Assembly: GCA_030631725.1 (NCBI GenBank)
Contig: DAOVKO010000017.1
Span: forward strand, 1 to 16,524
Length of the DNA: 16,524 nt
Direction of reading: 5' to 3'
Source: Actinomycetes bacterium
Lineage (GTDB): Bacteria; Planctomycetota; Phycisphaerae; JAACET01
This document shows, piece by piece, positions 1 to 5,845 of this stretch. Made by a program: the position numbers and the translations under genes. Under the pieces are notes generated by a model. The model saw only the letters and a program-made list of their open reading frames with translations. It ran no database searches and was not told the DNA's origin. The number at the start of each line of letters is the position of its first letter. The first letter of the stretch is position 1.

Positions 1-406
1 ATCTGGGTTTTCTCCAGCTGATTGTATTGTAATCGAGATCATAATACTTCTCTTGATATCCCGGCTTAGAGCTCGAATCCAACCTGATTTGAAAACTCAC
101 CGGATGCCTCTCCCAGTGATAGCGTGAGCCCTTTGCCTTGACTTTAACAGTATACCACGGGGCTCCCTGCCTAATTCGTATAGAATAGATAATGTCGTGG
201 TCGTTGGGATTGTAAATGGTCACCACCCCATACGACGCAACTCTTCTTGTCCATCTTCTGGGCCATCTACGCCTCGGATAGGTGCGTCTATACCACGGGC
301 TGTCATAGTATGGATCCCAATACGGCCATTGTGCCTCCAGCACTTCGCCTGGAATCGATATTAATCCCAGAACGATCCACACCAGAATCAATCTCGTGAT
401 TTTCAT
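1..406 (-). CDS. Small exported Trp/Tyr/Arg-rich protein, 3' end outside window
   Basis: Reading the minus strand from an ATG at 406 gives 135 codons open to the window edge, so the gene is truncated at its C-terminus. The first ~25 residues (MKITRLILVWIVLGLISIPG...) form a Sec signal peptide with a Lys/Arg n-region and a hydrophobic core. A short linker rich in W, Y, P and R follows (around residues 26-55, including RRTYPRRRWPRRWTRR). After it comes a beta-rich stretch with NPNDHDIIYSIR, YHWERHPVSFQIRLDSS and GYQEKYYDLDYN. From memory, similar 'NP..I.Y..R...W...FQIR.D...GYQE' segments occur in exported planctomycete proteins; this is unverified. A G-rich Shine-Dalgarno-like run lies about 8 nt upstream. 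Export is well supported. The function is unknown; a surface or envelope role is an inference. Confidence 0.75.
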   Translation of the reverse strand, partial: MKITRLILVWIVLGLISIPGEVLEAQWPYWDPYYDSPWYRRTYPRRRWPRRWTRRVASYGVVTIYNPNDHDIIYSIRIRQGAPWYTVKVKAKGSRYHWERHPVSFQIRLDSSSKPGYQEKYYDLDYNTISWRKPR

Positions 407-482
407 CGTCTAGCCCCCATGGGGTGTCGTTGTTATAGGACCGGCAATCAAGGCCATTCCTTGAACCTCCACACTACTGTCA

Positions 483-503
483 TATCGGCCCGGAGGGCCG
501 ATA
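483..503. other. Perfect 9-bp hairpin in the intergenic region
   Basis: TATCGGCCC (483-491) and GGGCCGATA (495-503) form a perfect stem with a 3-nt loop. A second, weaker hairpin lies beside it (GCTGG / CCGGC, about 509-522). No T-run follows on either strand, so neither looks like a simple intrinsic terminator. On the minus strand these structures would lie in the leader of the exported-protein gene that starts at 406. I cannot match them to a riboswitch class. Confidence 0.6.
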
Positions 504-544
504 CTTTAGCTGGCAGCCCGGCTTTCTTGGCACACCGTCTCTGT

Positions 545-604
545 TTTTCACGGAAATGACTTGTTTGGCCCGACAGCCTAGATCGGCCCATTTCCACGTG
601 AAAA
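545..604. repeat. Long bulged inverted repeat (cruciform or RNA hairpin)
   Basis: TTTTCACGGAAATG (545-558) pairs with CATTTCCACGTGAAAA (589-604), giving 14 pairs with two bulged bases. Inside the loop, GGCCCGA (567-573) pairs with TCGGCC (583-588) with one bulge. Together this is one extended bipartite hairpin of about 60 nt. It could be an RNA structure on either strand or a protein-binding cruciform. No known family was recognised. Confidence 0.5.
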
Positions 605-644
605 TGGCTTTAACAAAAAAACCTGCAGTTTGAGAAATTCAGGA

Positions 645-676
645 TTGACTTCGGCTGCGAAGTCTATTAGTATATT
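645..676 (+). promoter_or_regulatory. Sigma70-like promoter of the arsR-type gene
   Basis: A -35 box TTGACT (645-650) is followed by a 17-nt spacer and TAGTAT (668-673). TATATT (671-676) is an alternative -10 with a longer spacer. The start codon is about 30 nt downstream, and AGAGG (692-696) forms the ribosome binding site 7 nt before the ATG at 704. The promoter is overlaid by palindromes, consistent with autorepression. Confidence 0.55.
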
Positions 677-692
677 AGCGGACACGAATATA
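647..692. promoter_or_regulatory. Candidate ArsR operator: two palindromes over the promoter
   Basis: GACTTCG (647-653) and CGAAGTC (658-664) form a perfect 7-bp inverted repeat with a 4-nt centre, lying between the -35 and -10 boxes. TATATT (671-676) and AATATA (687-692) form a second inverted repeat with a 10-nt spacer over the -10 and start-site region. ArsR-family repressors bind as dimers to inverted repeats overlapping their own promoters, so either could be the operator. Which one is used cannot be decided from sequence. Confidence 0.5.
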
Positions 693-703
693 GAGGTTCT
701 CCC

Positions 704-1075
704 ATGCTATCTGCCGAACGGCTGGCTCGTATTAACAAGGTCCTATCCGTTGAAACGCGGGTCCGGATCATTCACTTGCTGAAGGATCGATCTCTTTGCG
801 TGGGAGCGCTCTCGTCCCGGCTGGACGTCACCCAGGGGGCCGTCTCACAACATCTGCGTATTCTCAGAGACGCGGGCCTGCTAATCGACGAAAGGCGAGG
901 CTACTTCGTCCATTATCGCGTGAATCCAAAGACCTTGGACAGATGGAAAACTATGCTGGATCGACTTCTTCAGATCGAGGCGGTTGATAATTCCAAAGAA
1001 AAGGGGGCAAGTGTAAAGGAAAGGAACAGACCATGTGCGAAGAAAAGAAGACATGCCAAAAGCCGGAAGAACTGA
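704..1075 (+). CDS. ArsR/SmtB-family winged-helix repressor
   Basis: This is a 123-aa DNA-binding regulator. The helix-turn-helix spans about residues 31-58 (LCVGALSSRLDVTQGAVSQHLRILRDAGLL), and the wing is IDERRGYFVHYRV (61-73). The canonical arsenic/metal ELCVCDL motif is degenerate: one Cys (C32) remains in SLCVGAL, so classical As/Cd sensing is doubtful. Residues ~97-123 form a Lys/Arg-rich tail that is not part of the fold and is encoded in DNA shared with the next gene. Start: ATG 704 with AGAGG 7 nt upstream. It has its own promoter with embedded palindromes, so autoregulation is likely. It is cotranscribed with the small Cys-rich ORF at 1033-1161. Family assignment is firm; the effector is unknown. 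Confidence 0.88.
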   Translation: MLSAERLARINKVLSVETRVRIIHLLKDRSLCVGALSSRLDVTQGAVSQHLRILRDAGLLIDERRGYFVHYRVNPKTLDRWKTMLDRLLQIEAVDNSKEKGASVKERNRPCAKKRRHAKSRKN

Positions 1076-1161
1076 AAGGTAAGCCCGAGGAGTGTTCGCC
1101 GGAGCAGATCAGGAAGTGCCACGGCGAGGTCGAGGACCATCCTTGCGTTGAAAATGGCTGA
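1033..1161 (+). CDS. 42-aa Cys/His-rich small protein coupled to the ArsR regulator
   Basis: The ATG at 1033 lies inside the last codons of the ArsR gene in another frame (43-nt overlap) and is preceded by an AAGGAA-type ribosome binding site. The product is 42 aa, acidic and hydrophilic, with five Cys (2, 8, 21, 29, 38) and paired motifs ECSPEQIRKCHG and HPC. The spacing suggests a metal- or thiol-binding micro-protein; this is inference. From memory, short proteins with a CSPEQI-x-x-CHG-...-HPC core occur next to ArsR regulators in various anaerobes, but I cannot verify this here. No signal peptide, so cytoplasmic. The clear motif structure in this frame argues that it is a real gene rather than a shadow of the ArsR tail. 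Function unknown. Confidence 0.7.
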   Translation: MCEEKKTCQKPEELKGKPEECSPEQIRKCHGEVEDHPCVENG

Positions 1162-1229
1162 AAACAAGTAGCTGCCCCTGCGATGCTCTGCAGCTGGGGG
1201 CCTCGCCTGCCCTCACCTGCAGCATACAG

Positions 1230-3398
1230 TCAGTGTTCCTTGCGCAGGATAAGTTCTTTGATAATCTCGCTGGGCAGACTGAGCGTGCCGACCACCCGGG
1301 CCGTCTTACTGTGAAACTCACTCGGCGCACCTTCCAGAACCTCTTTCATCAACCGGGCGATCTGCTCCTGTCTTAGCTGGTTGCCCCAGAGCCTGGCCGA
1401 CTCGCCCAGCCGATCCAAAGCAATCAAGCGCAGCTCCATGGGCATCTGCTCGTCCAGGGCATAGTCGGCGACGGCCTGCTGATTATCCGACAACCTCAGC
1501 AGACTCAACCCCTGCAAGGCCAGCTTGACCAGCTCCGTCCGCGGATCGTGCAGGGCACCGATGAGTGTGTCGCTGGCCACATTGATGTCATAGACCCTGC
1601 GGTCTCGCGTGGCTATCTGGACAAGCAACTCCGCCCCGGCCAGGGCGAATTCATCAGCCTCTGCCTTACTGATGGGGCTTTGATTGACCCCAATCAGTAT
1701 CTCCTTATGACTCGCAGCCACAGCCCTCCCCGAAACCCCGGCATCCAGGACCTGCATGTAGGGATTCTGCACAGCCAACTCAGAGGCCGGTGCCATGGTG
1801 GCTTCGTTAGCCAAAAACACCACCGCAGTGCTGGCCAAGGCAAAGTCCTGCTGTAATTTCCCCACCAGCTCAGCTAACTGCCCGCCATCGCTGTCCACAC
1901 CTATCACCAGCAGGTCCGGCCCGCGCAACACTCGAGCCAATTCCAGGGCATCATCCAAGCTCGTGGCCACCTGAGTATCGTAGCCCAGCTCTCGCATCTC
2001 GCCCTGGAGCTTGTTGGCCACGTCCGCTGAGACGTCCATGATAACCGCTCTGGCTCTGCCCGTCTGCCGGACGGCCTCACACAGCGTCGGCACCACACCT
2101 TCGGCCCCCATAAACTTCTCCTGGGGGAATGCCCGGGCCAAGGCAAAAGCCGCTGCTATCCGCACCCGCTTGTCAGGAAAACGCAGGGCATCGGCCAGAG
2201 GAATGACCCGCGAGCCTTCGCTCAGCCAGCCCCGCCCAGCCGTCAGGTCCAGCCCTTGGACCGCTCCCAGGGCCACCGGGGCATTGCCGTCCTTCTCCGC
2301 ACGGGCCAGCACCTCCTGCAAATACCTTTGCCCAGCGGTAACCACGAACCACTGGGCCCCCGGCCAATTTTCGCCCAGCAGGGACACTTTTTCGCCCGCC
2401 CCCAGCTTAGCCTCCATCTGCAAGGCTCCGCTGAGCCATAAGCACACCGCCGAGCTCAGACCCTCATCCAGCTCCAGAGCTCGTTGGCAGCTACGCATGG
2501 TCATAATTTCGTCATAGACCTTCCCCGGCACCAGGGCAAAGGTCGGCCCGATGTCCGCCTTGAAATACCACACCTTGGCCGTCTCCACGCCGCTTTGAGC
2601 TATCTGAGTGATTTTGCCGTAGTAGTAGTCGTTGGCCAGGCGATAGTACAGCTCTGCGGCACTGACCCCGGCCGGGGCGTTGAGCCCGCGAAGTTTGTTC
2701 AGGGCCTCTTGTGCAGCTTGTCTAATTTCCGGCCGGGAAGCCTCATCCTCCACGATTTCCCGCAGATACGGCCCCGCCTGCCGATAGCTCAGCTCGCCCA
2801 GCACCCAGATGATGTGCCCCTTGAGCACATTATCTTCGCTGGCCAGGGCCACCACCAGCGGATCGACCGCCGATTTGCCCATCTCCGAGAGCACCCCCAC
2901 GATGCTGGCGTGAAGGTTCGCCCGCTCATCGTCAGCCAGGGCCCGCAGCAATTGCGGCACGGCATATTCCCTGTATATAGAAGTCAATCTCTCCTGGGCC
3001 AGCAGCCTGCCGCGCGGCGGAGTCCCCAGCATTGCGATCTCCTGCTCAATCAGCCTAGGGTCCTGCTGTTGGGCAGCTCGGCCCTGTTCCAGGACCTTCA
3101 GAACGCCCTGGGCAGCAGAGGCCACATCCTTGACCTCCAGGGCCCCCAGCAGCGTCTTCTCCGAGTCCTTCAGCTTGGCTGACAGGGCCAATACCTCAAT
3201 CGGATCGCCGTAGATAGCCACGTAGTCCAGATTGCCCTTGGCCAGCTCCCATTTGGCTATCCGCAGATAGTGGATCGCATCCTCAAAGGCCTCTGCCGTG
3301 CTCTTTTTGGCCTTAGCCTCGGGCACCTGGGCCACGCTAAGCGAGCCACACAGAGAGATTGTCAGTACGACACAAACCGCCAGATATCTAGTACGCAT
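1230..3398 (-). CDS. Exported HEAT-repeat protein with degenerate receiver-like domain
   Basis: This is a 722-aa protein. Residues 1-23 are a signal peptide (hydrophobic core LAVCVVLTISLCGSL, likely cleavage after SVA), so the mature protein is probably periplasmic. HEAT-type helical repeats occupy about 145-238 (PQLLRALADDERANL..., DPLVVALASEDN...WVLGEL, EIRQAAQEALNKL), with further copies near 405-435 and 600-675. Residues ~447-562 resemble a response-regulator receiver fold (RARAVIMDV...GYDTQVATSLDDALELA...PDLLVIGVDSDGG...STAVVFLANEA), but the phospho-acceptor Asp position is Gly (VIGV) and the Thr/Ser position is Asn, so it should not be phosphorylated. ATG 3398 has GGAGG about 6 nt upstream and its own promoter. 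It is convergent with the ArsR pair. Role unknown: HEAT arrays suggest a protein-binding scaffold. Confidence 0.85.
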   Translation of the reverse strand: MRTRYLAVCVVLTISLCGSLSVAQVPEAKAKKSTAEAFEDAIHYLRIAKWELAKGNLDYVAIYGDPIEVLALSAKLKDSEKTLLGALEVKDVASAAQGVLKVLEQGRAAQQQDPRLIEQEIAMLGTPPRGRLLAQERLTSIYREYAVPQLLRALADDERANLHASIVGVLSEMGKSAVDPLVVALASEDNVLKGHIIWVLGELSYRQAGPYLREIVEDEASRPEIRQAAQEALNKLRGLNAPAGVSAAELYYRLANDYYYGKITQIAQSGVETAKVWYFKADIGPTFALVPGKVYDEIMTMRSCQRALELDEGLSSAVCLWLSGALQMEAKLGAGEKVSLLGENWPGAQWFVVTAGQRYLQEVLARAEKDGNAPVALGAVQGLDLTAGRGWLSEGSRVIPLADALRFPDKRVRIAAAFALARAFPQEKFMGAEGVVPTLCEAVRQTGRARAVIMDVSADVANKLQGEMRELGYDTQVATSLDDALELARVLRGPDLLVIGVDSDGGQLAELVGKLQQDFALASTAVVFLANEATMAPASELAVQNPYMQVLDAGVSGRAVAASHKEILIGVNQSPISKAEADEFALAGAELLVQIATRDRRVYDINVASDTLIGALHDPRTELVKLALQGLSLLRLSDNQQAVADYALDEQMPMELRLIALDRLGESARLWGNQLRQEQIARLMKEVLEGAPSEFHSKTARVVGTLSLPSEIIKELILRKEH

Positions 3399-3457
3399 GG
3401 TATCCTCCGGCTATTGAACGCTGGACACACTCCATTCCACCGCCCCCGTCTGGCACT

Positions 3458-3487
3458 ATTTATCCCCCCCCGGACCCATCTTGTCAA
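3458..3487 (-). promoter_or_regulatory. Promoter of the HEAT-protein gene with G8 spacer
   Basis: On the minus strand a perfect -35 TTGACA (3487-3482) is followed after 17-19 nt by GATAAATA (3464-3457). The start codon is about 60 nt downstream. The spacer contains a run of eight G (3471-3464), which could alter promoter spacing if it slips. Confidence 0.55.
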
Positions 3488-3582
3488 GCATAAAGACTTT
3501 CGAGCTTTATAGCCGTCCCGTCCGCCTGTGCTGCTTCAATCTGGCTGGGCCAAAGGTGATGGTGAGGGAGAAGGGTGACATA

Positions 3583-4203
3583 TTAGTGCTCTGTTTTGAA
3601 TTTCCCACCAGATTGCTCGTAAATTTCTCTTGTACGTGCTTCAATTCTTTGTTTCGCCAGTGCACAGAGTGGAGTCTTCCATAACATCTTTCCATCGGAT
3701 TCGGCTATCCCTATAGATGGTTCGTTGTTCTCAATTTTTACAACAATTCTAGCCTGGCTATTCTGGGGGCCGGAAAACTCTAGGCTCGCTCCTTGCTCTA
3801 CCGCTCCTATGCCTACTCGTTGAGTGCCTTTGAGATCGGAAAACCCCAAGACCGCCTTATTGTCTAGTACGCCTAAAGCAACTCGCATTTGGCCAGTGCG
3901 ATCAAAAAATGAAAAACCGGGCATGTCTTTGTTTATGCCCAAAAGGGCTCGTACTTCACCTACTTGGTCAATGAAAGTTAGATTCGCCCCCTTGTCGTTA
4001 TCGCACAAATTTAACATAGCCCGGACTTTACCTTGGCTATCTACAAGCTCGAATCCTTGGGCACGAAGAACTTGAGGATCGCCCTGCTCGGGTGTAGCGG
4101 CAAAAACGACCCGTGGAGTAAATAACCAAGTTGTTGCCGCTCCACCTATAAATCCTGCTAGGATTAGAACTAACAATGCAACAATGTATTGCTTTCTGTT
4201 CAT
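3583..4203 (-). CDS. Membrane-anchored protein with six ~22-residue beta repeats
   Basis: This is a 206-aa protein. Residues 7-28 form a hydrophobic signal anchor (IVALLVLILAGFIGGAATTWLF), possibly cleaved after VFAA (~36). Six degenerate repeats follow at about 51-64, 75-90, 97-112, 119-134, 141-155 and 164-175, with the pattern [FL]-x-[FL]-x-D-x-x-G-x-x-R-x-x-[LI]-G (FELVDSQGKVRAML, LTFIDQVGEVRALLGI, FSFFDRTGQMRVALGV and so on). From memory this repeat type is widespread in uncharacterised exported bacterial proteins. A stacked beta structure is plausible but inferred. A short charged tail (RIEARTREIYEQSGGKFKTEH) ends the protein. Start: ATG 4203 with GGAAGG about 8 nt upstream. It follows the zinc-ribbon gene in the same direction after a 185-nt gap, so cotranscription is uncertain. 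Base composition is visibly more AT-rich than pgi/proS. Function unknown. Confidence 0.8.
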   Translation of the reverse strand: MNRKQYIVALLVLILAGFIGGAATTWLFTPRVVFAATPEQGDPQVLRAQGFELVDSQGKVRAMLNLCDNDKGANLTFIDQVGEVRALLGINKDMPGFSFFDRTGQMRVALGVLDNKAVLGFSDLKGTQRVGIGAVEQGASLEFSGPQNSQARIVVKIENNEPSIGIAESDGKMLWKTPLCALAKQRIEARTREIYEQSGGKFKTEH

Positions 4204-4388
4204 TTTCAGTCCTTCCTGGTTTTATTAGCGTAGACTGTTTTTTGATCACTCGGCAAGTATTAGCTGCGGCCGACTGTATGACCGCATTTTAAGCACTTCC
4301 TTTCGTTTATATCTGTCCCCTGCAGGCTTAGAGGGCCTTATGCATACATAATGCTGCCGGGCTAGGCATCCTTCTCCGAAATTACTGG

Positions 4389-5696
4389 CTAGAGTTCATC
4401 ACTAAATTTAGACGCTTTTCGATTCAATTTATCGGACCGAACCTTTTCATTAAGCGGTTCATGAATATACTTGACAAACAACTCATTATCCATCACTTCG
4501 CTGCTGTATTCCAGAACGATCATGACTTCTGTATCATCAATGCGGGGCTTGAAGGCAGACCGTTCGCCTCCCATAACAATACCATCAAGCCCTAAATCCA
4601 TTTCCTGACCATATTTTCTTAATATCTCATTCTTTAAAGCGCTGTAATTACTTTCGCTAACCTCAGAAAAATACACTTGTATTTGGTAAACACGATTTTG
4701 ATATACAGCGACTATAATTTCTTTTATTGCCGGATTTGAACTTTCTATGTTCCAGAGTGTCGCAGGAGTATCCTTATCAGTAAATTCATAATGACTTTTT
4801 GTCAGCCTAAAGCGTTTATCGACATCTCTAATAGATTCTCCCAGGCGGATACCAAAAAAAGACGTTTGTGTCTCCGTCTGAACAGCTCTTTCTGCATCTA
4901 TCGCTACCTCTTGATGTTTTTTTTGAAGAGAAGCTTCTTGCTTAGTCACCTCTTCCACTTGCGCGGTGTATCCACCATCGCTTTGACGGAGCTGTTCGGA
5001 AACTACGGAATTGTCTCGGGAAAATGTTTTATTGGCACTTTTGCCTTGATTGATAAAAACCAAGATTCCGACAACAATTAGAGCAGCAATCGATATCCGG
5101 TTCCACCAAGGCACTTGTCCTTTGAATAGGGTTTTCGGCTTGATACAAATAGCAACATACAACATCACATTCCCAAAAAGCATCAAAAACCATCCAAACT
5201 GTATCTGGACTGTATCTGCCATTGCAGCAGCTAAGCCACCAAAAATATTATCGTCAGCTACCTGCTTCATCTCCGCGACAGAATGCCTGATATTGTAGAG
5301 AAAATATGACAAAATGATTGTGATTAGAACTGCTGGCGCTAGATTCAATAAACGCTTGCCGTTAAGAATTAGTAACACTGCAATCAGTGCTAGTATAATA
5401 ACAAAAACACCATCCCCTTGCCCATTTTGAAAATAATTCATTGATCCAATAATTGGGACTTTCACTACTGGCAAAAACACCCCTACAACTATCACAAATG
5501 CCGCGATTGCTGCCAGAACAAGATTCATATTACGCAAAAGTGCTAGTGTGTCTAGGGGGATAGACTTCTCGGCAGGTGAAAGTTTCTTGTAGCATTCACG
5601 ACAGACTATGTTGTCTTTCCAGACGAAGGCTTCCTCAAGGGCCCCAATCAAACGTTGGCAGTTCGCACATGTCTCTTGTGCTGGCATAAGCGACAC
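4389..5696 (-). CDS. Zinc-ribbon, five-TM membrane protein with soluble C-terminal domain
   Basis: This is a 435-aa protein. An N-terminal treble-clef/zinc-ribbon-like motif has CxxC pairs at 10/13 (CANC) and 32/35 (CREC). Five hydrophobic segments lie at about 59-78, 96-112, 119-135, 166-186 and 200-216. A polar, probably coiled-coil linker follows (~230-275, EEVTKQEASLQKKHQEVAIDAERAV), then a soluble alpha/beta domain (~279-415) beginning FFGIRLGESIRDVDKRF and containing IIVAVYQNRVYQIQVYF and SALKNEILRKYG. With five TMs the two soluble ends should lie on opposite sides, so the C-terminal domain is probably extracytoplasmic; this is inference. ATG 5696 is preceded by a strong AGGGAGGTG site. 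A weak TTGACC-N17-TACGCT promoter (5773-5745, minus) sits back-to-back with the pgi promoter. The gene is AT-rich relative to its neighbours. No family recognised; a sensor or envelope-maintenance role is only a guess. Confidence 0.82.
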   Translation of the reverse strand: MSLMPAQETCANCQRLIGALEEAFVWKDNIVCRECYKKLSPAEKSIPLDTLALLRNMNLVLAAIAAFVIVVGVFLPVVKVPIIGSMNYFQNGQGDGVFVIILALIAVLLILNGKRLLNLAPAVLITIILSYFLYNIRHSVAEMKQVADDNIFGGLAAAMADTVQIQFGWFLMLFGNVMLYVAICIKPKTLFKGQVPWWNRISIAALIVVGILVFINQGKSANKTFSRDNSVVSEQLRQSDGGYTAQVEEVTKQEASLQKKHQEVAIDAERAVQTETQTSFFGIRLGESIRDVDKRFRLTKSHYEFTDKDTPATLWNIESSNPAIKEIIVAVYQNRVYQIQVYFSEVSESNYSALKNEILRKYGQEMDLGLDGIVMGGERSAFKPRIDDTEVMIVLEYSSEVMDNELFVKYIHEPLNEKVRSDKLNRKASKFSDEL

Positions 5697-5789
5697 CTCC
5701 CTTCAATAGAGTTCTGTCCCCGCCCCCACGGGAGCGTCGTAATGAGCGTAACATACGTGGGCATGTGGGTCAAGTCCCCGCGAAAGTAA

Positions 5790-5818
5790 TTGACAGGCGC
5801 ACTGTTCGATAAGACAAT
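5790..5818 (+). promoter_or_regulatory. Sigma70-like promoter of pgi
   Basis: TTGACA (5790-5795), a 17-nt spacer, then GACAAT (5813-5818, four of six matches). Transcription would start near 5825 and leave a ~20-nt leader containing the AGGAG site (5833-5837) before the ATG at 5846. Confidence 0.6.
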
Positions 5819-5845
5819 GTGGCCTGGATTTCAGGAGCTACATAA

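Noticed and set aside
407..703. Possible c-di-GMP (GEMM) riboswitch
   Set aside because: The conserved GEMM core segments could not be found on either strand by eye; only generic hairpins are supported.
1162..1229. Bidirectional terminator between the Cys-rich gene and the HEAT gene
   Set aside because: An ATGCT-CTGCAG / CTGCAG-CAT pairing exists but has a large loop and no T-run on either side.
2484..3182. 232-codon plus-strand open frame opposite the HEAT gene
   Set aside because: Shadow frame; the minus strand has a signal peptide, ribosome binding site, promoter and HEAT repeats.
4246..4287. 13-residue leader-peptide-like ORF (minus) with AAGGAAG upstream, before the six-repeat gene
   Set aside because: Too short to judge; no attenuator structure or run of regulatory codons follows it.
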